From Sympetrum striolatum (Eukaryota > Arthropoda > Insecta > Odonata > Libellulidae), in contig OX388343.1 of NCBI GenBank assembly GCA_947579665.1, positions 105,033,657 to 105,097,656 on the forward strand: 64,000 nt of DNA. Direction: 5' to 3'. The translations under genes were made by a program, and so were the position numbers. Within the stretch, counting starts at the first letter, position 1; the number at the start of each line of letters is the position of its first letter. The notes under the pieces were generated by a model, which did not search any database, was not told where the DNA came from, and saw only the letters and a program-made list of their open reading frames with translations. Below are positions 24,115 through 37,600 of this stretch, in pieces.

Positions 24115-25980
24115 AAATCATTTAGTGTTGAAATAACTAAATAGAATTCAATTATTTCTACTTAATACTGGATCATTCCATATCAAAGCAACCACAAAAA
24201 TAATGTGGACACCTGTTATCCCAGGTTTTGATAAAACTTTTCTTGGCTGTTCTACTCTTGATGTGAGTAATATCAATAATATTTTTTTTGCTCTATCTCC
24301 AACCATTTAGATTTTACGGCCTGTTAAAGTTTTCATAATATTGCATTTTTTATCATTTGGAAGTGGGAAAGTTAATTATTTATTTGATCAAAAATAATTT
24401 ATAACTTTCTTATTTACCAACCAATTATGATGAATTTATTTAAATGTATTCATCAATATATTAGAAAACAGAAGAAATAGACAAAGCTTCCAAATGTGTA
24501 TTTGTGGCAAAGATAAAGTCCTAAAGTGTCATTTCCAAGATTTTTGAAAAAAAATTAATAGTTTTACAATAAATGTAATACCTAGTAAAGGGAAAAAGAT
24601 AATCAAGAAATTTTGTTTATCTCAATTTACATGGCCTAAGTAGATTATATAGACCCATAAAAGTTTAACAGGGGCATTTTTATTATAACAAGAGTATTAC
24701 ATTGTGGAATAATGCCATTACTGTTTTAAACTACATAGTTAAAATAATTTGGTAGAAAATTTTTCAAATGGGTAGCGTTCTAGCCACACTATCACTCCGA
24801 CCCCAAGGTCATTGCTGCTGCTGCCAATTTTCAATGGATGACATCAATTGAGCTTAGGTCATGCAAGTTTCTTGCATAATTATCACTTCTGTTTTTCGTA
24901 AAGAGGAGATGCTTCTATATTTCAGTACAAGATTCAACAATTATTTTGCAATTTTTCGTTTGATTTCATAATACAGAAATTGATATCAATTTTATCCCAA
25001 CTTTTTATCAGATAATACAAACTACAGCCAAAAATCAACAAGATTTTAAGGAATAAATCATTCAAATACTAAAAAACAAGTTATTCAGAACTCAGAAGAG
25101 CCCAGAGCTCATGTTTTCTATTCATTTGTAACATTAGGGAATGGAATGGCATGAACAATGTTTGTGCTGCAAGCTCAAAGCAAAAGAGAATCCCAATCTT
25201 GTGTCATTTTTAATCTAATTGAAAACTATAATATAATGCAATAGCTTTCTTTGCTATTCACCTCAGTAAACTAAATATGATTACCATATGAGAAAATTTA
25301 AAATCTTCAGTTATGAAAACACAGACTTGGATTTTACAATTACAATCTCCAGATAACTGTCTGCAGACAGTTGAATGCTGTTTCAATAAAAGATCTTTCC
25401 AAACTACCATTTATAAAAACTATTTCAGACCACTTCTGGATGAGATATGAATGTAAAATATTCAAATTCAACAATCAATTTTTCAATGTCATCTCCTATG
25501 CCATATATTTGCACTTTCTATGATCTTTATCATTTCACCATTTTTCTTTAAAAAATTATCCTGCACATATTATAGTCAATAAAGATGTCCTTTCCTATGT
25601 TTTTATCTTCTGATTAAATCAGCACTGAAATTTATCTACCATTGATTCTAATGAACATACCTTGTATATACTCAGTAACCTTCTATTATATTCAATTTAT
25701 TAATTTACCAAGGTAGTTGCAATTTCTTTTGCTTTCACCATGAATCTGTTCAAATATAATTTACTTTCTCATTTATTAACAAATATTTTCCATTGGCCAA
25801 ACAACAAATATTCATGTTATGATATGCATGATCTATTCCAGGAACCAGCAAGCTGCACTTCCTTTACCACTTAAAACTATATAATTCTCTGCAGCTACGT
25901 ACAAGACAGAAAATAAGTGTACTAGATTTCTATTTTTTTTAGAAAGAGCATTAAAAAAATAGGATATTGTTGATACACTA
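24115..25980. other. Intergenic, no gene recognised
   Basis: AT-rich sequence between the WDR73 3' end and a mariner remnant. No long open frame or RNA gene was seen. Confidence 0.5.
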
Positions 25981-25985
25981 GTTAC

Positions 25986-26960
25986 CTAATTTTCCACATA
26001 ATCATTATCCCATTCAATGCATATTGTGAGCTGTGGCACAAGCTTCTTTATGCCCTCCTCCGAGAACACTCCCACCATCACCTTCTCCCACTTCAGAACC
26101 TCTTGCTGCACCTGACCATTGGTTGAAAATTTAATTCCATCCATGAGTGCCTTCAAGAAGGTGAAAAGATGATAATGCGAGAAGGTGCCAAGTCAGGGGG
26201 ATACAGGGATGGTTCAAAACATCCCAACCAAATTAATGCCTTGGCGGCTAAGGCTGTGTGAGGAGTGTGCTTGTAGCTCATTGTCATGCTCAAGCACACT
26301 CCTCTCAGCATTCCCCTCCTCTAGTTTTGAATAACCATTTATTGAAGGCCTCACAATACACTAAGGGTATGGTCCCAAAACACTGAGGCTATGATTTTTT
26401 TGGCCAAAATTTAAGTTTTGAATTTTTTTGCATATAGGGAATTGGTGTAACACCACTGTGATGACTGTCTTTTGTCTTATGCACGTAATGAGCCACCTAT
26501 GATTCATCTCAAGTCACAAAAAGCTCAAAAAATCCTCACCTTTCAATTCAAGTTGCTCAAGAAACTCGCGGGCACTATTGACTCAATTTTTCTTGTGCTG
26601 CTCTGTCAGCCGTTTTGGGACCTATTTTGTGCACAGCTTCCAGTATCCCAGCATTTCTGTTATTATCTCATATAAGAGAGTTGTGGAAACTGCGCAGAAA
26701 TTTCATCCATTGCCAATCAGCGGTCTTCACTGATTTCTCAATTTTTTGCATCAACTCATCAGTCAAAATGGAAGGTCTTCCACTCCTCTGTTTGTCATGA
26801 ATATTTGCTCTGCCTCCACTAAACTTCATACACCACTCAAACACATTCGTTCTGTTCATAACAGCATTGCCGTAAATCATTTTAATTAGTGAAAAAATTT
26901 CAGTGGGTGTAATTCCTTCTGTGAGTAGGAAGCAAATCACACTTGGCAAGATTTCTTACC
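25986..26960 (-). pseudogene. Decayed mariner-like transposase
   Basis: Mariner transposases have an N-terminal helix-turn-helix pair and a DD34D core. On the minus strand the first helix-turn-helix region is open (ICFLLTEGITPTEIFSLIK ... VFEWCMKFSGGRANI ... RSGRPSILTDE). The middle is broken by several stops and frameshifts but keeps a HHSG...P-like and a CFGTI-like stretch. Near 26200 comes YPPDLAPS (mariner YSPDLAPSDYHLF), then HYHLFTFLKALMDG in another frame, EEGIKKLVPQL and the family's terminal NDYVEN followed by TAG (25986-25988). Multiple lesions make it non-functional. Confidence 0.8.
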
Positions 26961-28634
26961 AATATCTATCATGCAACTGGACACTACAACATGAGTTTAT
27001 ATACTACCCTGCTCCTGTAGTGCTCACTCTTGTCAGGGGGAGAACCCCCCTTTTCCTCTCAGTGTTGCCAACCCTCAAACCCAAACAAAAACCACATCCC
27101 ATGAAGGTCACAGTCACAGGGAGAGTATACCGGCAGAAAAGTGAAGCCAAAAATAACGCAACCCGCAGAGCACTGGATTGCACTTTTCTCCAGCTCCCCT
27201 TTAACTACATGTATTTTTGGGGCTTTATTTTCCTCTCATACGGGACTCAGGAGCTTGTCTATCCTATGAAATGGACTCAGATAGTTTAAATGAACCTTTC
27301 ACTTAACGATCATGTTCGATTTTTTTCTCTAAGTCCTCTTGATTCCTTTTATTATGGAAATTAAAACATGCCTGCAATGTAAACTTCTCGGATGCTGGTG
27401 TCATCTGCTAGAGCGATATAGAAAACCAATCATCTGCCAACCTCCCGCAAACTCTATTAAAACCTCGTTGATTATTATAATGTTAATTTCATATATATTA
27501 TAATGCATTAATTCGTCTTAGTTTTTAATTGATCAATACCAAGTATGGCATAAAATTCCTTATTAGTCATTTAGCGCAATGAAATAAAGCTACTCTATAA
27601 TACATTATAATAGCTTATCAGGGTAATTAGAGATTTTCCGCTTGTGCAAATGTTTGTTCTACTTCATAATTGGGGCTCAATGCAGTAAAAGTTGTCAAAA
27701 TGACGAATACGAGAACTTGTATACCATGCAAGACCTGCAGGTGCAGCCGAGAGCAGGCAGAAACAAGCCCCTGCATATATTTACCTATAAAACCTTTAGA
27801 AACACGACAATAACAAAATTGCTTCTTGTTACGCATTGCTCAAACTACATTTTGTGTTCCAAAACGTTCGACTTACTCGATCAAACCTCGATAACTCTGT
27901 ATCAAAGCCACAAAATCACGAAAAAACAATGTATTGGTATAGGGAGATACAAAAAGTGCAACCCAGCATGGCTAAATGCGCAATCTGCCCCTTTACCCCT
28001 GGCTTCACCTTTGGGCGCTAGAAGGAGATAGCAATACTACCCCTGTGGTCATAGTACACTTACTCTCTGAGCATGCCTTGTATGTACAGTAACACCTAAT
28101 GAAGATTTTTATCAGATCATCAATTGGTAAATAGCACCAGGGTATCTCCTTTTGCCATAAAACTTACTATTCCTAAGTTTACTTTTTCCTGCCATCATGT
28201 AATTTCAGTTTTTTTGCAAAAATCTTCATTTCCTATATCATCTGGCTCACATTAGCTCAGAGCATAACTTACAACTAATTACAAATGCTAAATATTTAAT
28301 ACTGTATTTATTGTGAAAAAGTTAATGAATCTAAATAAATCTAGTAAATGAATAAAATAATGTTAAGGTAATGATAGTACAGATAATTTTTAGCTGTGGG
28401 TTTACACAATAAAGTTGTTCATTGTTAAATTATACGAAGGCAATTCTTAAAAAGTGAAAACAATATTTGAATACATAAATTAAGAAAAGCTTTATTTAAT
28501 ATTTTCCAATAGTTAAATGCACCAACATGATAAGCTTAAAAATATATCCTGAAAATTCATTGAATTTTATATATATATATATATATATATGAATTTTAAG
28601 GCACATTGGAATGTTTGTTTGCATTAGGACAATG
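26961..28634. other. Intergenic, with NME7 3' UTR at its right end
   Basis: No gene was recognised. Open frames at 26900-27290 and 27640-28030 have no family resemblance; they may be parts of decayed repeats. An (AT)n tract lies at 28569-28590. The NME7 3' UTR probably occupies about 28470-28634. Confidence 0.45.
28491..28496 (-). terminator. Poly(A) signal for NME7
   Basis: AATAAA on the minus strand about 140 nt after the NME7 stop codon. Confidence 0.6.
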
Positions 28635-28664
28635 CTATTCCAAAATTTTAAAGAAATATTCCAC
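28635..28664 (-). CDS. NME7: NME7 last exon
   Basis: Only nine codons plus TAG: VEYFFKILE, matching the human VQYFFKILDN ending. Acceptor TTTCAG on the minus strand. Too short for ordinary ORF detection. Confidence 0.9.
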   Translation of the reverse strand: MEYFFKILE

Positions 28665-31600
28665 CTGAAATGTAAAAATATCTGACATTAAAAATTTGCA
28701 GAAATAAGAGCAATAGCAATTATCAGCATCATAAAGAAGTACAAATCTTACTTTTTTTTGGTTCTACTATACAAGAGATTATGTATCATCACACTAAGGC
28801 AAGTAATACAACTATATATAATCATTAATTAGAAACAATGTATACCTCTAGTATTCCATCTTCGGGTAGATCAGTACAATGAATAGCATTTTTGACTTTG
28901 GTTTGACCATATTTTGCCCTAATTGAATTAGGCCTCAGCTCTCTTGCAACTTCCTGTAATAGGTGGAATAGGTACACACATAATCAGTAATATTTAACCA
29001 GATTATACGAAGAATGTATAGAGTTAAAATTTATTCTTTTATATTAGGTAATTAATGATGTTCCTTAGACAGTTTTATTTCAAAAAAATCACCTGATTGA
29101 CTTCATGAAATACCTACCTAAAATCGGTATGAATCTTTTCTCAAAAGATATAGTACTAAACAGAGATATACCTATTCTTCAATAAGTCATTTGGTATAGC
29201 GTATGTCTTTAAAAACATTATAATATGAATATTACATTGAAACCAGATTAAGTTAAAAATTAAATAATTATAAAATTTATTAAAGAGATAAGATGATTAC
29301 AGACCAGAAATAGAGTTGCAACACTAAACATGTAATCATGGTGCAATCAAAACTTCTAGACTTACGGTAAACATGCATAATTTTGCAGTCTTTATTTCCT
29401 TTGAAAGTAGTAAAAAAGAGATTTCTGAAACTAAACACAACTTCCTCTTCAACATTAAGAAAATTTGTAAACCTTAAATTAGCAACAAACAAAACTTAAA
29501 CTCTAAAATTTGTAAGTAATAAAGTACATCCATAGTAACTCCATGCAGTCATCTTTATACATTTCCAGTCATGCTAAACGCCATTCTAGTTGGTTAATGT
29601 CATAAATCTTAAATAAGGACAATTGTGGTGATGGCAAAAATTAAGGGAGATGCTCAACAAGTAATTTCAGCCAAATCAATACTCTGAATCGCAAATCAAA
29701 ACCTACTTCACTAAAGTCACCCAATTTCCAATCCCACAGATAAAAGGGGTATCCAAATTTAAACTTCCCTGGTCTACTGCAAAAAAAAAACAGTTGAAAA
29801 TTAATTATCATTTATGCTCATTATTTTTCAACATACTATCCTAGTTATTTAAAGCATATTCAGTACATTGGCAATAGGTTGTTTATTCAATTAGAACACC
29901 ATTCTCCCTAAAACTCCTCTACCCTAAAATTCACTTCCCTTTACAGCTCATCACACAGATAAGATAACCCGAATACACTGGATAGTTGATCTCAATGGGT
30001 GCAGCTCCACTGTTTCAATGGCATAAATTAGCCATGCATTGTGTTAAATGAGTAAAGTTTGCATGTCTTAAGACCATGTTGCGTTTTTTGTATGGCTCAT
30101 TCCTCAGACCTGCTGCAGCAGTGGATTGATTAGCCAGTTACTAGTTTACTTCTCAATTAAAAAAATCTTTTTCAGACATAATAACCAGCTCTCATAGATA
30201 ACTGAATCATTAGTAAAAATGGATGTAATTGGGATCTTCCTGTTTCCATTAGAGATATTATTATTATTAATAGTATTTTTTTATTTCCTTAAGCACAGTG
30301 AAGCTTACATTTGGATTACCCCTCAATTATATCTAAAATGGAAAATCTGTATCTAAGCCAACACATAAAAGAAATTGAAAACGCTAAACATCAAACATTC
30401 AGGAACTTCTATTTATGAGAGTTTTCACAGGCCATGGAAATTTCAATTCTTACTTTATCTTATGCTTTCCTTTATTCCATGGTCTCAAGTCTGGAAAATC
30501 AAAACCAATGTAACTAGAATAACACAATAATCCCTTTTTCATTTGTTCAACTTTAAATTACAAATTGATGCTAAATTTTTGAGATAATTTCAAAATTATG
30601 CTTCAACATACGAGAGAAGATACCTTGAAGCAAATTAATGACCATCATACGTCATGATTTAGATGATTTCAAGTTGTAAGGCTAACTTTATTTTGGATTA
30701 ATATTATAATATAACATTGTAACTTTAGATATTTTATCAATATTGAAGACATTATTTCCTTTCATTGAAACATCAAAGTTTTACTTATAGGAGAGTTCAT
30801 AAATTTTGCATTATAAACAAATAATTGTAAGTACTCACAGGGTCTGATGGTCCAACGAGAGTTCGAAACCTGTTTACTACAACCTCTTTCGTATTAGGCA
30901 ATATGTCTTTGATCTCTAACGCAACACTTGGTCCTGACATAAGTTCTCTCACCATTCCCTAAGGGCAAAAAATGTTCAAAATGTTGCAAAAACAAATACT
31001 TACAATGCATTAAAAAGCAATAAATAATTACGTACATTATATTCTGGAACAACACCTTTATAAACTTCATAAAAATCTTCTGCGTCTGTATGTTCCACAT
31101 AGAACATTCCCAAGGCAGTAATTTGAAAAGATGAATTTTGTATGGCAGACAGAATTTTGCCTAAATTTCCTGGAAAATTATCATTATTAATGCAATCACT
31201 TTGAGGAGAAGAAAATTTTATTGATAAAATAAAAGCAATTCAACATTCTTCAAAGAAAATTTTAGGGTTAAAGGAAATTATTTTTATGTAGCTTATTTCA
31301 TTATACAGAGTGAAGATGCCACAGCATATATGTACCTGTATCATCTACATACTGGATTTAGGTTAATTAGTGTTCACATTACTATATCATTTTGAACTAG
31401 CGAATAAAAATTTCTCTAGGTTACATCTCTTTTAAGAAGTGTATAAATTTTGCTGAAAAGAATAATTTTCTCTTCTTTCCATAAAAATAATAATCATTGA
31501 CAACTTTAATAGGGCAAATTTTAGTCATACAAACTACTCTTACAATTAACCCTTTACATACACACAACAAACACCCATGCCCTAGCCCGGAAAAATCCGG

Positions 31601-34600
31601 TTGGCTGGGACTTCGGTGTTGGAAAGCTAGTGTACTAATTATTCCGCCACAAATCATTCTTGCAATTAAGAGATTGTGTAACATCAATTTTATTTTTCTT
31701 TACAATGAAATACTCTTACGATATAATATGCTATATATGCACAGAGATATAGTTTTCCCCAGTAACTTCGTTAGACAGAACATTAATTCATTTGTATTCC
31801 AGTTGAGTAGTGTTATGAACAGCTTAGACTTACACTAGATGATTAATTAAGAGATTTTGGATGACAAAATCTATATATCTAGAGCTATGAAATTCAGTGA
31901 GAGAAGGAAAGCGCAGTCAACAATTAGAGGGAAGACAGAAGGAAAACTAGAGTAGAAGATGCACTAAAATGAACAGAAGAGTAACAGCAGATGATAAAAA
32001 CATAAGATGAGTGATGAAAATTCTGGATATAATAGGAGAGATTAAAGTTATGACCGAGAAAATGTAACTAAGGCAGAGGTAGGTCAAATTAGGAGGGCAT
32101 AGATAGTGGAAGAAAGTCAATGCTACTAACATAAGGTTTAAAAGTTAAGTGAAAAAATTTATGAAATCAAAAATATATTGTTGATGAATATTTGCATCTA
32201 GGAGTAAACTCAAGAACTTATGATTCCAAATAATCTACATAATACAGAAAGTTTTTGTATACATTGTATTTTAATGACATGTAAGTTTTATTATAATGTA
32301 TCCATATATACTATAAATATATATATTTTTTTACTTGTCCCATACCATCTTGAAGTATGATTCTGGACAAATAAATATATTATTATTGAAGGAAGGCACT
32401 TATAAAACAGTAAAGATAACAAATGAAGACAAAAGTAGGACTTTAATGCATTAAAAATTACTTAAAACTAAATCATAAACTATATCAAAATGTAAATAAT
32501 CAGAAATATTTTATTTTACTAACCTTCCTTCACGGCATGAGGCTTTATGATACAGCAAGTACAATTCACAAAAGTGGCTGAAGTTTTTGGAGCTTTTTTA
32601 CTTGTATAAGTATCAGATGGGAAAAAAAGCTGTAGTTCCTGTAATATTTAACAGAAACTCAACATTAATGAAAAGAGTAACAGAGGAGAAGAATTAAAAG
32701 TCTGTGCCAGCTTTTGCCAGGGTTATATATGAATTTCTTAGACAGTATTATGAATATAATTACATGAAAAAGCTCCAACATAAGTATCAGGTGTTTCAAA
32801 ATGAATATCAGGATTTCTAGGCTTTGTAGAATTTTTTACATATAACTTACAATTTTACATAATACATCAAATGAAAGAGCAACTCAAACAGTTTTTCTTA
32901 GAAGTGTTTAATGTGAGCACCATTCATAAGTAAATAACTCAAGGGGGTTCCAAACCTGTTTAACTCTCAGCTTTAAATAAAACTCTCAGAGCCTTACTAC
33001 AGTAAATGAGATATTACAGTTTAAATCAAATATTAATACAAAAACCTAAACAAATTCTGATAAAGTTTCCTACCCTTTGAGCTGATTCAATAGAATCCGA
33101 GCCATGGAAGCCATTCTGAGTCTTGTTGAGGCCAAACAGAGATCTGAGAGAGCTAGGAGACTCTTTCTTAGCCACTTCAACATCTGTAGGTCCTATTTCC
33201 TGGCGCCATGCCTTGATGGCATCCTTGGCCATTAATTCCATGGCAAGAATTGGTTCAGAAGACATGTGACGAACCAAAGTTCTGTAAATTAAGTTATAGC
33301 CACATTAAAATATTTTTTAAAACCTTTATGCTACAATACAACTAGCAGAAAGGGTATAAGAAATTGCAAATCCCTACTTTGAATATTAATGTACTATCCA
33401 TTGCATTCACTTGGTTCACATTTTGAAGTACTCAATACATACAGTGGAGCATCAAATTCTGACACAAATCCATTGCCAAAATGACTTGAAATGCAAAGCC
33501 ATGCACATACGAGATGGTCAAATTTCAGAAATTTATTTTAAATTTGATGCTAAAAGCATACGTGATGCATTCAAGTTATTACACCTCCAACTTTTTTTCT
33601 CAGGACTGGCTACTGATAGAAACATGTAGTTTGTTTTAAAATACGCGCACACTCATTGTTAATGGGTGATAGAGATCTCAGCACTCTACGGCACATAGAA
33701 TTTTAGCGGCAGCGGAAATAGTTAGGGCTGTTATTGATACTAAAAATGGCGACTTTCTCAGTGCAAGAACAGCGTGTTATCATTCGTTTTCTCCATTTGC
33801 GTGGTGTACCACCAATTGAAATTCATCCCCAGTTGACTGAGATATGTGGTGATGGTGTAACGTACAATAATTATTTGCTGTGTAAATTCCAATCTTTCTT
33901 ATGGTAGAGGGTAATTTACCAAACTGCATATAACAAAATTCAAGATTTTTCCCTAACAAAAAATTCATATCAAGGACTAAAAATAATGAAGGAATAAAGC
34001 TTAATATTATACCTCCAAAAGCACAAGATATCCCACTTAACACATTCCAATGAGACAGTAAAATTTTAAAATGAAACCAAAATGAAACATTACAATGCTT
34101 TAAAAGGACATAGAGTTTAGAAAATTAATTTCGAATGTTGATTGGTGGAACTGACAGGTTGAGGGACAATGAACTGTGAGGTATCACTGTACTATTTCAT
34201 GACTGACTTCTTGTACATAAATCTCATTCTAATGATAAAATATTGCTCTATCATTTGATCACAGAGAAGATGCAGTACACGAAGTAAAAAAATGGTGTAC
34301 ATAAAATGTCTCATGCAAATGAAAAAAAAGCTAACTTGGTTACTTTCACAAAGTTTTTAAATATTGCAAACATTCATTCCATCACAATCAATTCATAAGA
34401 ACCATCATGCTGGCCATAACCTGGAGTATTAAAGTAATTAAAATAGAAAGAAATCAAAGCTCCATTGTAGATGATGTGTAACAAACAAAACTCCTAAACC
34501 AGTGGTTACGAAACTTAAATGAGAAATGTCCCCATCTACTAATGCAGGGTGTTCGGGTTAAACATATAATAATACAAAATGTAATAACTTGAGAAGTAAT

Positions 34601-37600
34601 TGAGATATTTATTAGCGGTTTGCTTCTACAAGTTTGGTAACTGGTAAAATTTTTTCTATTTTTGCTTGATGATGGTGCACCATGCCATTATGCAGTAATT
34701 GCAACGGATTTCTTGGATAATTAATTCCTAGATCGCCTGATTGGGAGAGGAAGTCCATCGATTGCTTAGACCCCTAAAAACCCAGACATGAGGCCCCTTG
34801 ACCTTTTCTGTGGGTGTTTATCAAGAATCAAGTGTACCAGACACAAGTTCGTGATCTACCAGAACTGTGCCATTGAATTCCTACTGTTATTGCAAATGTT
34901 ACCCCTGCAATGCTGCAAAACACTTGAAGAGGAGGAAGAGGACAGATTAGATGTCTTACTGTCACTAATGGTGCACACCTTGTCAAGGTGTATTAAATGA
35001 GTAAAAAAACATTTTGAGTTACCATACTCATAGAAACAAACCACCAATAAATATCTTAATTGACAAAAGTTCTCTCGGGTTGCAAGCCGAGTGGTTTCTT
35101 CGATGTCTCTCAACGTTTCGAACCCTGTCTCCGGAACCATCTTCAGGAGTGAAGTTCAAAGAGGAAAATGACCGGATTGGCCACAAGATCAGCCAATGAG
35201 AAAAAATGGGGAGGGGGATGGCGAGCCGTGAGGTGGGGCTGTGGTGCCACCTCACCTAACCGCCAGCCAACCGCCAAACAAAAAAAATTCAGCCGGAAGT
35301 AAAAGGAACCAAACCCTATATAAACCAGACAAGAAATCGCATGCATCCCTTCGCTCCTGAAGATGGTTTTAGAGACAGGGACCGAAATGTTGAGAGACAT
35401 CGAAGAAACCACTTGTAACGTGAGAGAACTTTATCCATAATATTCGCTCGGAAAGCACCAGATCCTTTCTATCTTAATTGACTCTCAAATTATCACAATT
35501 TGTATTATATGTTTAAGCCAGACAACCAGTATTACTAAATATTTTAGCTACTTTTTTATATAATCGTCATCCTAAATATGCATTAATGAAATATGGTATC
35601 ACTTTTGAACATTCCTGCAATAGGAATAGAGAAGATGCATAATCTACCAAGCTATTCTTAACCCCTGACTGATCAACTCTAGTCCCCCAGCCCTGAATAA
35701 TACCTCATTTTGGAAACCCCTATATTGTAGTATCACATAGTAGAGAGCCAACACAGATATTTTCACACATCCCCTCATCAGAGGGGTATACCCTCACTCA
35801 CACAAATTCCTCACCCAGTGTACTCCATGATACGACCTTTACTTCCTTATGGTTGCCCACTTTTGCTACTCTTTCTCTAGTTTTTCAATTATTTTTTTTT
35901 TCAATTTTCAATATTGCTGAGCATAGAAGAGACTCACTGTAGGTGGATGGGGGAAGGGATACAAAAGGTGGAGGTATTCAGAGGTGGGGTAGGTTGTCAA
36001 TGCTCCACCCACTGCTATCAAAAAATGACTCTTAACTACACAATACTATTATACTAAAGGAATTCAAGATTAAACAGGTAAATTAAGTTATTAGATTATA
36101 ATGTAAGTTCAAAAATATATTATACGAGTAAGATGTAGCTTGCATACTGCAAGCAGATCGACAACACTAATTTCATGTCAGCATCATATCGGGACGGTCC
36201 TCAAAAGAAAAAAAAGGATTGAAAATATTCTTAAAATTTGCTGCAATTTAATCATCTGGCATCAAGCCCGGGTCTTCCTGGTGATACTTCCTATGTAGCA
36301 CAACAGAAGATCACTATGTGTGAAAATTCAGGCAGAAATATAGGCTGCAACTGCCTCAAACGACGCCCTACTTTTCCCATATATTCCTTATGAGAGAAAT
36401 TTTTATGTGCCCCGGCATCAAACCCAGGAACAGTACGGTCTTATCTAAATTTTTTTCAAAACCCTAAGCTTAATATACATCTTCTATATAAGCAAGAACT
36501 TCCTATTATTTCGATGTGTCAAAAAAAATAACGGAAAACTACCTCAATGTATTTTAAAGGGCAGATTTTTGCATCGTCCTAGCATCGAACCTAGGGTTTT
36601 TTCCATAAAATTAATTTTTGTTTTCGATAGATCATGACCATATATATAGGCTCCTTAAGTTTTAATTCTCTGCCTATCCGGGAAGTATTTTTTTTAATTC
36701 CCGATAATCAAAGCAATGTTTTTAAAAACATTGCTTTGATTATCGGGGGAAAAATCTGGATTTTGGGGCCTTCTGGAATCGAACCCATGACACTAAGCTT
36801 CAAAGTTGGCTTTTTTCTGGAGGTTACTCGTTATGGCCAATACATCGTAAAAATTTCAAGTCAGTGGCACTTTTGGAACATGGTTAGAATTTTGATCCCC
36901 AGTGAGTGAGTGAGTGTATATCTAGGTATATCCGGAGAAACGTCTATATATAATAGATATAGTTTTCCTAATGTATTATCTTAAGTGGGACCCACAAGAA
37001 GGAGCACACCTTCAAAGCTATTTCCATGAAAAGTTGGAAATAGCTCTAGAGATAAGCCTATTCATCAGATGGAGAGTAAGGAGTACCTCTTTATTCGGAT
37101 TAAACTAGGGCTTTGGAAGGCTAAGTATGGTATTCAAGCTACCAAAAGATCACTTAAGTGAGGTCCAACAATAGGAATAAATACAATGCTGAATTACCAT
37201 ACTAATCACACAGACCAATTTTACATTTTGGGTAATCCCATTCTCAGGCATGTGATGAAAACTATAATCATATTGTCTTAATAACGCAACAATGTTCATA
37301 ATGAGAAGTTTCAGCATTACTGAAGAGTAACACTGAAGCAGAGTTATCTCTCGAGATAATCACAAAAATTTTCTAGGTTTTAAATAATTCCATACAGGTC
37401 CCATAAGAAAAAACTAGATCACTGATTCAATATAAATCTTAAAAATCACTACCCAGGTTGAAACTGCAGTTACTCACTATGAATAAACCATATCATACAA
37501 TATTAAAATTAAAACCTAATAATCTATGTTTCATATATGAACAGCCACAGCATAAAATTATCAGTTACCTTTCAGCAACATTGATAATAACAACAAGAGT

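Noticed and set aside
28569..28590. (AT)n tract near the NME7 3' end
   Set aside because: An ordinary microsatellite; no further meaning can be supported.
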